Positions 26,688-35,583 of a stretch of DNA of 64,000 bases are shown in pieces (positions within the stretch are counted from its first letter, which is position 1; each line of letters begins with the position of its first letter). The stretch lies in the NCBI RefSeq assembly GCF_007896435.1, contig NZ_VCBL01000002.1, positions 124,001-188,000 of the forward strand, read 5' to 3'. The notes under the pieces are model-generated. The model had not been told where the DNA came from. It made no database searches and saw nothing but the letters and a program-made list of their open reading frames with translations. The translations under genes were made by a program, and so were the position numbers. This DNA is from Rummeliibacillus suwonensis (GTDB lineage Bacteria > Bacillota > Bacilli > Bacillales_A > Planococcaceae).

Positions 26688-28076
26688 TCAATGATTTTCC
26701 TGATGTAGTTTTTTATACTGGTAAGCGGGATGTGTTGAGTGCATATATGGTCCGTCATTTAAGTCTAACTTTTCACGTAAAGTTCCCTCTTTATAAGAAG
26801 TTTTAAATCGTCCTCTTTTTTGCAATTCTGGAATAAGATATTCTACAATATCTTCAAATGTACCGGGTATTGTTGCGTAAGCTAAATTAAACCCATCAGC
26901 ATCTGTTTCTTCTATCCAATTTTCCAATAAGTCTGCCACTGTCTCTGCCGAACCAACAAATACAGGCCCTAAACCTCCAATTCCAACAAAATTGGCTACT
27001 TTACGGGGTGTCCATTTTTGTCCACTAACTTCTTCTGTTAATACAGAAAGATCCCCTTGAATGGCGTTCGTTTCAACATATTTGATTTCCTCATCTGGAT
27101 CAAATTGTGAAAAATCAATGCCCGTCCATCCGCTTAATAATGATAATGCACCTTCTAAATCTATATAGCTTAACAGTTTCTCGTACTTTTGCCGTGCCTC
27201 TTCATCTGTCTTACCTGTAATCACAGTAGCTAATGCTAGTACTTTTATGTCCTGTGGATTTTTACCTTGTTTTACAGCTTCTTTTCTGAGACTTTTTACA
27301 TATTGAATAGCAGGTTCTTTTGTTGGAACTGAAATAAATGCACATTCTGCATGCTTAGCTGCAAATTGAATTCCCCTATTGGAGCTACCCGCTTGATAAA
27401 TGACCGGTGTTCTTTGTGGGGAAGGTTCACATAAATGAATTCCAGGTACTTTGAAGTATTTTCCCTCATGTTGAATTTCATGAACTTTATTAGGATTAGT
27501 GAACACACCATTTGTTTTATCTTTTACAACTGCTCCGTCTTCCCAACTGCCTTCCCACAGTTTGTAAACAACTTCCATATACTCTTCAGCAATATTATAA
27601 CGTTCATCATGCTGGAATTTATCGCCAATCTCAATATTTTTTGTTCCACTTTCTAAATAGGATGTCACGACATTCCATGCCACTCTTCCTTTAGATAAAT
27701 GGTCAGCCGTCGACATTCTACGTGCAAATGTATAAGGATGCTCAAAAGTTGTAGATGCTGTAATACCAAATCCAATATGTTCTGTTGCATGTGCCATTGC
27801 TGAAACAAGTAAAATCGGATCATTCACTGGAACCTGTGTCGCTGAACGAATGGTTGTCTCTTTTCCATTTTTATATACATCATAAATACCGATAACATCT
27901 GCTATAAAAATGCCATCAAAAAATCCTTTTTCCAGAACCTTCGCTAAATTTACCCAATAATCAATTGTATTATATTGATCTGCTTGATCACCTGGATACT
28001 TCCATAAACCAGGTGATTGATGGACAACACAATTCATATCGAATGCATTCAAGTAAATTCTTTTTTTGTTTGACAT
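26688..28076 (-). CDS. NtaA/SnaA/DszA-type FMN-dependent monooxygenase
   Basis: A 462-residue luciferase-like monooxygenase of the nitrilotriacetate/DszA group. The start is the ATG at 28076 (GGAGGG 8 bases upstream). The opening KKRIYLNAFDMNCVVHQSPGLW, the segments LLVSAMAHATEHIGFGITAST and FARRMSTADHLSKGRVAWNVVTSY, and the PVIYQAGSSNRGIQFAAKHAECAF stretch are diagnostic. These enzymes use FMNH2 from a separate reductase to oxidise sulfur or nitrogen compounds (dibenzothiophene sulfone, dimethyl sulfone, N-acetyl-S-substituted cysteines). It is the last gene in the operon with a DszC/SfnB-like enzyme and a Met-type transporter, which supports sulfur scavenging. No reductase is nearby. Confidence 0.88.
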   Translation of the reverse strand: MSNKKRIYLNAFDMNCVVHQSPGLWKYPGDQADQYNTIDYWVNLAKVLEKGFFDGIFIADVIGIYDVYKNGKETTIRSATQVPVNDPILLVSAMAHATEHIGFGITASTTFEHPYTFARRMSTADHLSKGRVAWNVVTSYLESGTKNIEIGDKFQHDERYNIAEEYMEVVYKLWEGSWEDGAVVKDKTNGVFTNPNKVHEIQHEGKYFKVPGIHLCEPSPQRTPVIYQAGSSNRGIQFAAKHAECAFISVPTKEPAIQYVKSLRKEAVKQGKNPQDIKVLALATVITGKTDEEARQKYEKLLSYIDLEGALSLLSGWTGIDFSQFDPDEEIKYVETNAIQGDLSVLTEEVSGQKWTPRKVANFVGIGGLGPVFVGSAETVADLLENWIEETDADGFNLAYATIPGTFEDIVEYLIPELQKRGRFKTSYKEGTLREKLDLNDGPYMHSTHPAYQYKKLHQENH

Positions 28077-28127
28077 ATATATTCCCTCCAAACGTATTTT
28101 TCACTTTATAACTAGCAATTTTATAAC

Positions 28128-28262
28128 GATTAATGAAGAGAAACTCCACATCGTGTGAGGGTTTTCATCCTCCACTGTGTATGAATTGAACCAATCAGGC
28201 TTTTGCAAGTAGCCGATCTCAACTTATCCTTTGCTTGTTACTTACATTCTAAAAGTTCAAGT
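28128..28262 (+). repeat. Family A element, degenerate copy inside the operon
   Basis: TGTGAGGGTTTTCATCCTCCACTGTG and GAACCAATCAGGCTTTTGCAAGTAG.. match the left two thirds of family A. The right hairpin has decayed and no ATAAA flank is visible. It sits in the gap between the second MetQ-like gene and the monooxygenase. Confidence 0.55.
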
Positions 28263-28332
28263 TCATTTTCTATTAACATGAACTAAACTAGATTGTTGAA
28301 AAATTTTTTGATTATCTAATTCAGGTAAATGA

Positions 28333-29172
28333 TTACCACCCTAAAATAACATTTGGAAAATTCTTCTCAAAAGCTTTTTTTACTTTGTCATTTTGAAAAG
28401 CTTTACGTAATATCTCTATTTTAGGATCATTTACACTATCCTTTTGAACTGCAATAGTCTCCATATAAGGAGCGATTTCTTTAGTATTTTTTTCAACCAC
28501 TATCTGTTTAGCTCTGTCTAATTTGCCAGTTGAAAGTGTTGAAGCAAATGCGAAAGCTAAATCAACATCATCAATTGTTCTGCTTAGCATCAATTGATCA
28601 ACCTCTTTAAAACGAAGATGTAAAGGATTTTCCTTAATATCTAATAATGATGCCTCTGTTACTTTTACACCTTTTTTCAATTTAATTAATCCTAAATCTT
28701 CTAGCATAAATAAAGCACGACCATTATTAGAAGGATCTACAGGAATTGCCACAACAGCATTCTTTTTGATATCATCGATCGAATCATGCTTTGTAGAATA
28801 TAGACCAGCAACATCTATGTATATATCAAAAGTTCGGACTAAATCCGTATGATGATCTAAATTATATTGTTCTAAGTAGGCCTTGTGCTGAAACCAATTT
28901 CCAAATGCCTCCTTTGCATTTACTGCTTCATTTGGCTGAATAATATCATTCATATATTTAACATCTAATTGATAACCTAGCTTTGCTGCCTGTTGTATGG
29001 CAATCTTAGTTGCTTCAACATATGCAGGGTTATCAAATACGATCAAAGAAATTGTTTTATCTTTTTTTGAAGATTGGTGGTTATTTGAAGTTCCTGCATT
29101 ATTCTTACCACTAGAACATGCACCTAATATTAATGCAATAATTAAAGTCAATAAAAGTAGGCTTTTTTTCAT
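28333..29172 (-). CDS. MetQ-like substrate-binding lipoprotein (second copy)
   Basis: A 279-residue NlpA/MetQ-family binding protein. Lipoprotein signal MKKSLLLLTLIIALI with lipobox LGAC. The MetQ core is clear: YVEATKIAIQQAAKLGYQLDVKYMNDIIQPNEAV, GNWFQHKAYLEQYN, VAIPVDPSNNGRALFMLEDLGLIKL, and the C-terminal DPKIEILRKAFQNDKVKKAFEK. It differs clearly from the operon's other MetQ (30500-31312), so it probably offers a second ligand specificity to the same MetNI transporter. It lies 13 bases after the DszC/SfnB-like gene. Confidence 0.88.
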   Translation of the reverse strand: MKKSLLLLTLIIALILGACSSGKNNAGTSNNHQSSKKDKTISLIVFDNPAYVEATKIAIQQAAKLGYQLDVKYMNDIIQPNEAVNAKEAFGNWFQHKAYLEQYNLDHHTDLVRTFDIYIDVAGLYSTKHDSIDDIKKNAVVAIPVDPSNNGRALFMLEDLGLIKLKKGVKVTEASLLDIKENPLHLRFKEVDQLMLSRTIDDVDLAFAFASTLSTGKLDRAKQIVVEKNTKEIAPYMETIAVQKDSVNDPKIEILRKAFQNDKVKKAFEKNFPNVILGW

Positions 29173-29185
29173 TATTTATCTCTCC

Positions 29186-30373
29186 TTAAGCATATCCGCC
29201 CGGAATTGGATATTGATTATCTAAAAACCAATTTCCTAACGTACGCTTTTTATACTCTGCTGGATTATGTAAAGTTTGTGTTCTTACATTTCTCCAATAT
29301 CGATCAAAATTATTTTGATATGCTGCCGAACGAGCACCCATTAATTCAAAAATACCATTTGCAATTTCAACTGCGACTTCACCAGTTAACACATTTGCTG
29401 CCGCTACAATAACTGCCACTTCCCCACGTTCTTCAATCGTAAGTTCCAAATTCTTGTCAAAAGAATCTGATGCAATTTTGGCCGCCTGATCCGCTAATGC
29501 TTGTGCTGATTTCAATCGAATAACATAATAACCATATTTACTTTGAATGTACGGATCATCTATCGCTCTTTCATAGCCTGATGTATACCAAGGTTTTGAT
29601 TTTGTTAAAGTATATTGCTTCGCTTCCAGTAATGCTCCCTCTGCAATTCCTGTAAATACATTTAAATGAACACTTTGAGCAAATGTAGCTTCTAAAGTTG
29701 TAAAAGGAGCACCTGTAACATAATCTCCCAATAGAATTTCATCTTCAAAGACTTCCACGTTATGAAATTCTACTGTGCCACTTCCTGTTTGGCGTTGTCC
29801 CATTCCATTCCAATCGTCTATAATTTCAACGCCCTCCCGATTTGATGGAATAACCCCGAAACGGACAAGGCTTGGTGAATCCCCTTTCTGCTCCCATGCA
29901 ATCAGTAAGTATTGCGAGTCTGTCGATCCTGTGCTAAAGGACTTTGGTCCATTTAGAATTATCTTTCCATCTTCCACTTTTCCAAATAATCTATGGTCTA
30001 AAGGATTGCAGGAATTACCCCAAAAATAATTATTTTCAGCTGTATCTGTTAAAAAGCGTTTTTGTTGTTCCTTTGTTCCATACATCAAAACATCCGCAAT
30101 AAATAGCGTATGATAGCCAAATAAATGTGCCAGTGAACCATCTACTTTAGCAAATTCTCTAACGATCTGTAAAACGGTATACCAAGACTCACCAGATCCT
30201 CCATACTCTTTTGGAATCAATAATTTTAATAATCCACTTTGGCGAATTAAATCTTTTTGTTTTTTAGGGGTTCCGGCTTGTCGATCGCGTTCTTTAGCAT
30301 CTACAGCAAACTGCGCTGCCAACTCTTTGGCAGTTGTTAAAGCATCCATTTTCGTTTCACTAAAAATTCCCAT
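29186..30373 (-). CDS. DszC/SfnB-like acyl-CoA dehydrogenase-fold monooxygenase
   Basis: A 395-residue flavoenzyme with the acyl-CoA dehydrogenase fold but of the DszC/SfnB sulfur-oxidation branch. Family segments: LLKLLIPKEYGGSGESWYTVLQIVREFAKVDGSLAHLFGYH, YFWGNSCNPLD, LNGPKSFSTGSTDSQYLL, NGMGQRQTGSGTVEFHNVEV, and the C-terminal RYWRNVRTQTLHNPAEYKKR..GNWFLD that is typical of DszC and SfnB. These enzymes use reduced FMN and oxygen, not acyl-CoA. Good AAGGA site before the ATG. It lies between two MetQ-like genes and belongs to the sulfur-type operon; the substrate is likely a thioether, sulfone or similar compound. Confidence 0.85.
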   Translation of the reverse strand: MGIFSETKMDALTTAKELAAQFAVDAKERDRQAGTPKKQKDLIRQSGLLKLLIPKEYGGSGESWYTVLQIVREFAKVDGSLAHLFGYHTLFIADVLMYGTKEQQKRFLTDTAENNYFWGNSCNPLDHRLFGKVEDGKIILNGPKSFSTGSTDSQYLLIAWEQKGDSPSLVRFGVIPSNREGVEIIDDWNGMGQRQTGSGTVEFHNVEVFEDEILLGDYVTGAPFTTLEATFAQSVHLNVFTGIAEGALLEAKQYTLTKSKPWYTSGYERAIDDPYIQSKYGYYVIRLKSAQALADQAAKIASDSFDKNLELTIEERGEVAVIVAAANVLTGEVAVEIANGIFELMGARSAAYQNNFDRYWRNVRTQTLHNPAEYKKRTLGNWFLDNQYPIPGGYA

Positions 30374-30499
30374 ATTAAATTATCCTTCTTTCGCTAAAAT
30401 GATAGTAATCTATATAAAAAATATTTTTATTTCCATTGTTTTTAATTAAAATATTTAAATCTCACTTTTTATGTAAAAGTGTTAGGGACTGTTTTAAAA

Positions 30500-31312
30500 T
30501 TACCAACTAGTGATAACAAGTGGATAATTTTCTTTTAAAATTTTACGTACATGTTCATTTTGAAATCCTTTACGTAACGCTTCTGTTTTACCACTATTTT
30601 TATCCTCTGAGCGTGTTGTAATAACAATTGTAAATGGTTGGATGTCATCTTCTTTCGTTTCTATGACTAATGCATCGGCAGGATTCAAACCGTTTGAGAC
30701 AGCAATCGCAGTAAACATAAAACCCAAATCAACATCTTTCAAAGTACGCCCTAGCATTTGCTGTTCAACTTCAACAAATTTTAAATTTTTAGGGTTTTCT
30801 ACGATATCTTTAACTGTAGCTTCTGTGACTGAAAGGCCATCTTTTAGTTTTAATAAACCTTCTTTTTGAAGCATGAACAATGCACGACCATTATTCGCAG
30901 GGTCATTAGGAATCGAAACTGTACCGTTATTGGGAATTTGGCTTAATTTTGTCCATTTGTTTGAATACAACCCAGCCGGATCAACAAATACTTCAATTGC
31001 ACCAACTAAATCAGAATTATTACCCTTGTTATATTCATTCATAAATGCATAATGTTGAAAAAAATTTGCATAAACATCTCCACCATCAACTAAATTGTTT
31101 GGTGTTACAATATCAGAAACATATTTTATATCTAACTCATAACCTTCTTTTTCTACTTCTTCTTTCGCAACATCCGCAATTGCTTTAAACACTGGATCAT
31201 CAAAAACTGCAAGTGAGATTTTTTTATCCTCTGCACCTGTTTTATTCCCACAAGCAGCTAATAAAAATACCAATAGAAAAGTAAAACCCAAAAGACAGAT
31301 TTTTTTCAACAT
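30500..31312 (-). CDS. metQ: MetQ-like substrate-binding lipoprotein (first copy)
   Basis: A 270-residue NlpA/MetQ-family lipoprotein. Signal MLKKICLLGFTFLLVFLL with lipobox LAAC. Core: VFKAIADVAKEEVEKEGYELDIKYVSDIVTPN, ANFFQHYAFMNEYN, VSIPNDPANNGRALFMLQKEGLLKL, and a C-terminus KTEALRKGFQNEHVRKILKENY. AAAAGGA precedes the ATG. It directly follows the MetI permease (12-base gap), so it is the transporter's primary binding protein. Methionine is the default ligand of the family, but the neighbouring monooxygenases suggest another thioether or sulfur compound. Confidence 0.88.
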   Translation of the reverse strand: MLKKICLLGFTFLLVFLLAACGNKTGAEDKKISLAVFDDPVFKAIADVAKEEVEKEGYELDIKYVSDIVTPNNLVDGGDVYANFFQHYAFMNEYNKGNNSDLVGAIEVFVDPAGLYSNKWTKLSQIPNNGTVSIPNDPANNGRALFMLQKEGLLKLKDGLSVTEATVKDIVENPKNLKFVEVEQQMLGRTLKDVDLGFMFTAIAVSNGLNPADALVIETKEDDIQPFTIVITTRSEDKNSGKTEALRKGFQNEHVRKILKENYPLVITSW

Positions 31313-31324
31313 GTATCATCCTTT

Positions 31325-31996
31325 TCATTTTTTCTTATCCAAAACACGTACTGTGCGATTACCAATCATTTGAATAATTTGAACAAGAATGATGATAATC
31401 AGAACAGTAAAGAACATAATGTCAATTTTATAACGGTAATAGCCGTAACGAATCGCAAAGTCTCCGATTCCTCCACCACCTACTAAACCTGCAACTGTTG
31501 TATAAGATAACAACGAAATCGTAATAATCGTTATGACATTCGCTATACCTGCACGGGCTTCCGAATAAAGTACATACCAAATTATTTGAAATAGATTTGC
31601 TCCCATCGATTCAGCAGCTTCCACAACTCCTGTATTGACATCAAGCAATGTTTGCTCAACAAGACGTGCAAACTCTGGAATAACACAAATGGATAATGGT
31701 ACAATCACTGCAGTTGTTCCAATGGCTGTTCCAACAACGAAACGTGTAAATGGAATAATTGCGATTAATAAAATTAAAAATGGAAAAGAACGAATGATAT
31801 TAACTAATCCATCTAGAACAATATAAAGTACTTTTTTGTGATGTGTTGCGCCTGGACGGATTAAATAAAGAATCGTTCCAAGCGGCGTACCTACCACAAT
31901 AGCAACGAACAACGTTTCGCCTAACATATAAAAAGTCTGTCCAAGTGCCGTCAAGATTTCTGGTAAAACATTAAGAATATTAGATAACATAATCAA
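31325..31996 (-). CDS. metI: MetI-like ABC transporter permease
   Basis: A 223-residue permease with five predicted helices, the MetI form. The EAA-type loop reads EAAESMGANLFQIIWYVLYSEARAGI. The conserved LVEQTLLDVNTGVVEAA and LLSYTTVAGLVGGGGIGDFAIRYGYYRY are MetI hallmarks. The start is either the TTG at 31996 (GGAGG 6 bases upstream) or the ATG at 31990 (12 bases); the former has better spacing. It overlaps the end of the MetN-like gene by 17 bases and is therefore coupled to it. Confidence 0.88.
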   Translation of the reverse strand: MIMLSNILNVLPEILTALGQTFYMLGETLFVAIVVGTPLGTILYLIRPGATHHKKVLYIVLDGLVNIIRSFPFLILLIAIIPFTRFVVGTAIGTTAVIVPLSICVIPEFARLVEQTLLDVNTGVVEAAESMGANLFQIIWYVLYSEARAGIANVITIITISLLSYTTVAGLVGGGGIGDFAIRYGYYRYKIDIMFFTVLIIIILVQIIQMIGNRTVRVLDKKK

Positions 31997-32747
31997 CTTT
32001 TGCCTCCAAATTCAATAAATGTTTAAATAAATATTCTCCAATTTCTGAATGGAATTCTGTAATAGGTTCTTTCAAATCAAAGTTTTCGACGATTTCACCA
32101 TTCTCCATTACGGCAACTTTATTACAAATTTGTTCAACGACCTCCATTTCATGTGTCACAACAACGATCGTAATACCAAACTGCTTATTAATTTTTTTTA
32201 AAAACTCTAAAATATTTTCTGTTGTTCTTGGATCAAGTGCAGATGTTGGTTCATCGCACAGCAAAATTTTAGGATTACTTGCAAGCGCTCGTGCAATACC
32301 CACACGTTGACGCTGACCACCACTTAAACTTACTGGATATGCATCTTTTTTATTTGTTAGACCCACAATCTCTAAGCATTCAGCCACACGTTTAATACGC
32401 TCTGACTTTTTTTCCCTGGCAAGTTTTAATGGAAATTCGACATTTTCAGCAATCGTTTTATTACTTAATAAATTAAAATTTTGAAAGATCATTCCAATAG
32501 ATTGGCGTTCTTTTAGTAAATCTTTTCGTGAAAGAAAACATAAATTTTTGCCATTGATATTGACTTCCCCGCTGTCAGGACGCTCAAGTAAATTCATCAC
32601 TCGCAATAGCGTAGATTTTCCCGCTCCACTAAACCCAATAATTCCGAAAATTTCTCCTTCTTGTATTTTAATGGAGACATCTTTTAAAGCTTGAAATTTT
32701 CCATCCTTAGTATCAAAACTTTTTTGAATATTTTTTAGTTCAATCAA
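31980..32747 (-). CDS. metN: MetN-like ABC transporter ATPase lacking the NIL domain
   Basis: A 255-residue ATPase that starts at TTG 32747 (GGAGG 8 bases upstream). Walker A GFSGAGKST at 38-46, signature VSLSGGQRQRV, Walker B ILLCDEPTSALDP, switch histidine in VVTHEMEVV. The match to MetN is clear (QALKDVSIKIQEGEIFGIIG), but full-length MetN is about 340 residues with a C-terminal NIL/ACT-like domain that senses methionine. Here the protein stops soon after the ATPase core, at LNLEAKVDYVI, so feedback inhibition by bound methionine should be absent. First gene of the six-gene sulfur-type operon. Confidence 0.85.
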   Translation of the reverse strand: MIELKNIQKSFDTKDGKFQALKDVSIKIQEGEIFGIIGFSGAGKSTLLRVMNLLERPDSGEVNINGKNLCFLSRKDLLKERQSIGMIFQNFNLLSNKTIAENVEFPLKLAREKKSERIKRVAECLEIVGLTNKKDAYPVSLSGGQRQRVGIARALASNPKILLCDEPTSALDPRTTENILEFLKKINKQFGITIVVVTHEMEVVEQICNKVAVMENGEIVENFDLKEPITEFHSEIGEYLFKHLLNLEAKVDYVI

Positions 32748-33700
32748 TAAGAACACCTCCACTTTATATAAGTAAATTTATAAATTTAATAGGTATTAGG
32801 ATACTAAACTACTCTATAAAAATCATTTCAATGTTTTGGAGCTAAAAATACTCTCGCAGCAATATTTAAAAAAATTGCTAGTTATATTTATTCTCATTTA
32901 TACAAAACAATCCTTAATACAAATTTATTGATCAATTCATCTAATTAATCATTATCAACCTTCATTGAAATTCCGAAAATTTTGATTTTTTAAATTATTT
33001 TTCGGTATATTTTCAATTTTGCAATCTTAAATATATTAAAATCTCTAGCTTGTATAATATTAAAGTTACTTTCCAACCTTTTCTTTTTCTAATTTCTCCT
33101 CAATTCTCACCTACTATTAAATATTTTATTTTTTAATTGAAAAAGCAAAATAAAAACCAACTAATATCAACTAATAGTTATATATTTTTCCAATATATTA
33201 GTTAGATAGTTAAACTTCTCCATCATTATTAAATATACTAAACTAATCACTTGGACTATATTAAAGTATTAGGATATTAATGTTCCACACGATTCATATC
33301 AAAAAATTTAAATAGTTTTTTAAAAATCGCCTCCATAAATAGGAATTCATGTAGCAATTCTTGATGTTTGTTAATTATATCCACCTAACACCTACCTGTC
33401 AACTAGTTTTTAAACCGTTAATATCTTATTATTCATGAGTTAAAGCATATTAAAAAGCTATGAAATAAGATATTTATTTGAAAATTTAAAAAATTATTAG
33501 TAAGGTAACTTCGTTAAATAGATAAATATTATCAACATAAATCATCTTGTAAGCACAATTCTAAATGCATTTTAAAAGAAAACAAAGCTATTCATGAAAA
33601 ATTGATTGCTTGAGCAAATTTACCATTGACATTTTGCATTAATCAAAAAATTTTATCTATAAAGTAAAATGAAATTTCATAAAATCATTTCTCAATCGAA
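32748..33700. other. Long AT-rich leader/intergenic region upstream of the sulfur-type operon
   Basis: About 950 very AT-rich bases with no coding frame of note. I looked for an S-box (SAM riboswitch) and T-box motifs on the minus strand and found none. A CymR-type sulfur regulator site could be present, but the consensus is too AT-rich to call by eye here. Confidence 0.4.
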
Positions 33701-33754
33701 ATAAAGTAAAGCTTCCATCAGTGGGGGTCTTACTGCCCGTTAACGCGGGATAAA
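33701..33754 (+). repeat. Family A element, 54-bp internal-deletion form, copy A7
   Basis: ATAAAGTAAAGCTTCCATC, then AGTGGGGG fused directly to GTCTTACTGCCCG, then TTAACGCGGGATAAA. Both terminal ATAAA copies are kept. The left-arm GGGGG joins the right-arm GGGGG, as expected from recombination or slippage between short G-runs. Confidence 0.8.
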
Positions 33755-33872
33755 TTCTTTCACTCTAAAACTTGTAAAAACAGTGAAAGCCATGTAATAT
33801 AAACTCACCAAATATGAAAAGGTGGCCATGAAAAGATGATTGACTAATCCTATTCCAAAAGTACATTCGTTT

Positions 33873-34028
33873 ATAAAGTGAAACTTTCATCAGTGAGGGC
33901 TTTCCTCATCCTCCACTGATTATTAGTTGAACCAATCGGGCGCATGCGGCAATTTATCTCCCACCTAACTTCTTTACTTTCGCTGAATTTTGAGGTAGGA
34001 GCATTATTGCCCGTTAATGCGGGATAAA
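33873..34028 (+). mobile_element. Family A (bcr1-like) element, short form, copy A8
   Basis: 156 bp with ATAAA at 33873-33877 and 34024-34028. Both hairpins are present, and the extra module is absent. This length is the one I recall for bcr1 (about 155 bp). Confidence 0.85.
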
Positions 34029-34127
34029 TATCGAAGTCATTTTTTGAGTGGGACTAGTCTATATTTTTTGAAAAAGATGTTTGTTAGTTTCTTGTATATG
34101 ATATCTTTTTCTATGGTCATAAGACCA

Positions 34128-34167
34128 AGACCTCTTATCCAAAAAATGACGGATGGAGGTTTTTTTA
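34128..34167 (+). terminator. Terminator-like hairpin in the leader of the MFS gene
   Basis: ACCTC-TT-ATCC / GGAT-G-GAGGT stem with a 10-base loop, followed by seven T residues. No gene on the plus strand ends before it; the next gene starts 110 bases later at 34278. It may be an attenuator for that gene, or terminate transcription that leaks out of the family A element. Confidence 0.55.
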
Positions 34168-34277
34168 TTGTACAAGTAGTATAAGAAATATCGATAAACG
34201 AAGCGTGCTTGACACAAGGAATCTATTGAGTTCAGTTAAGAGTTAAATATTACTTTGAATAAAGAGAGGGGCATACT

Positions 34278-35501
34278 ATGTCGCAATTATTGAAAAATCG
34301 TTTTGTTCGAGCCATTTTGTTTTCGGCTTTGTTTCTCCAAATAGGGATTTGGGTACGAAATTTTGCTATTTTATTATTTGTTATGGAAAAGACAGATGGG
34401 AATCCTTTTGCGATCTCTATGATCTCTGTCGCTGAGTTTGCGCCAATTTTTATTTTTTCATTTATCGGTGGTACTTTTGCCGATCGTTGGAAACCGAAGA
34501 AAACGATGGTTTGGTGTGATATTTTAAGTGCTATTTCGGTGTTTGCTGTATTATTCACACTCCATTTTGGTACTTGGAAAATCGTCTTTTTCGTTACACT
34601 CATTTCAGCCATTCTATCGCAATTTTCTCAGCCTTCAGGTATGAAACTTTTTAAAATGCATTTAAGTATGGATTTGATCCAATCAGCTATGTCCATCTAC
34701 CAAACCATTTTTGCTATATTCATGGTATTCGGACCCGTAGTCGGCACAGTGGTTTATCAAAATTTCGGGATTGAAGTATCCATCGCAATTACTGGGATTG
34801 CATTCCTTTTTTCAGCCTTGATGCTTTCTTTTATCCCAAAGGACCATGCGGCGGAAAAAGAGCAAAAATCTACCTCATTATTAGATGAAATGAAAAGTGG
34901 CATTCAATATGTAATGAGCAAAAAAGAATTAAAACTTCTTGGATTGTGCTTTTTATTAGCAGGACTGGCTTTAGGGTTCATTCAACCACTTAATGTATTT
35001 ATCGTTACAGATTTATTAGGGCTGGCAAAGGAAAACCTACAATGGCTACTTGTCGCAAACGGGGTTGGCATGATATTGGGCGGAGCTATTTCCATTATGT
35101 TTTCCAAAAAAACTCCACCGCAAAGAATGCTAATGAGTGGTATGCTTGCAAATGCTATTGCATTGAGTATCATTGGATTCTCAACAAGTCTCCCCATTAC
35201 CCTTGCGGCACAATTTATTTGCGGACTATTCTTCCCTTCCATTCAAATAGGGATCAATACTTTGATCTTACAAAATACAAAGTCTGAATTTATCGGAAGA
35301 GTCAATGGAACATTAACGCCTCTTTTCATGGGAGCCATGGTATTGACCATGAGCATTTCAGGAAAAATGATGGAGCGATTATCCATTGTGACGGTTATAG
35401 AAACATCCGCCGTTTTATTTGTAGTCGGACTGGTCATGATATTACCACTCTATCATATAAAACCAAAGGAAGCAGAAGAAGAGATGCTTTCAAAGCCATA
35501 A
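34278..35501 (+). CDS. MFS transporter, DHA3 (macrolide-efflux-like) family
   Basis: A 407-residue, twelve-helix major facilitator. The opening LKNRFVRAILFSALFLQIGIWVRNFAILLFVMEKT and the loop GGTFADRWKPKKTMVWCDILSA after helix 2 are typical of DHA3 transporters (MefA/NepI-like), as are FSQPSGMKLFKMHL and IVTDLLGLAKENLQWLLVANGVGMILGG. Likely a drug or metabolite exporter; the substrate is unknown. GAGAGGGG precedes the ATG. A terminator-like hairpin lies in its leader and a strong terminator follows it, so it is monocistronic and possibly controlled by attenuation. Confidence 0.85.
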   Translation: MSQLLKNRFVRAILFSALFLQIGIWVRNFAILLFVMEKTDGNPFAISMISVAEFAPIFIFSFIGGTFADRWKPKKTMVWCDILSAISVFAVLFTLHFGTWKIVFFVTLISAILSQFSQPSGMKLFKMHLSMDLIQSAMSIYQTIFAIFMVFGPVVGTVVYQNFGIEVSIAITGIAFLFSALMLSFIPKDHAAEKEQKSTSLLDEMKSGIQYVMSKKELKLLGLCFLLAGLALGFIQPLNVFIVTDLLGLAKENLQWLLVANGVGMILGGAISIMFSKKTPPQRMLMSGMLANAIALSIIGFSTSLPITLAAQFICGLFFPSIQIGINTLILQNTKSEFIGRVNGTLTPLFMGAMVLTMSISGKMMERLSIVTVIETSAVLFVVGLVMILPLYHIKPKEAEEEMLSKP

Positions 35502-35509
35502 AAAAATTC

Positions 35510-35548
35510 ACCCAGTAGGGAATTTTTCCCCCTACTGGGTCTTCTTTA
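35510..35548 (+). terminator. Intrinsic terminator of the MFS gene
   Basis: Perfect 11-base stem ACCCAGTAGGG / CCCTACTGGGT followed by CTTCTTT, 9 bases after the stop codon. Confidence 0.9.
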
Positions 35549-35583
35549 ATCGAAGAGGACTTTTACAGGCAGTTGACTTCCAT

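Noticed and set aside
32748-33700. S-box (SAM riboswitch) or T-box ahead of the MetNI-like operon
   Set aside because: The conserved core motifs of either were searched for by eye on the minus strand and are absent.
34098-34184. 28-codon leader peptide ahead of the MFS gene
   Set aside because: No ribosome binding site precedes its ATG at 34098 or the internal ATG at 34113. It is kept only as a remark in the attenuator finding.
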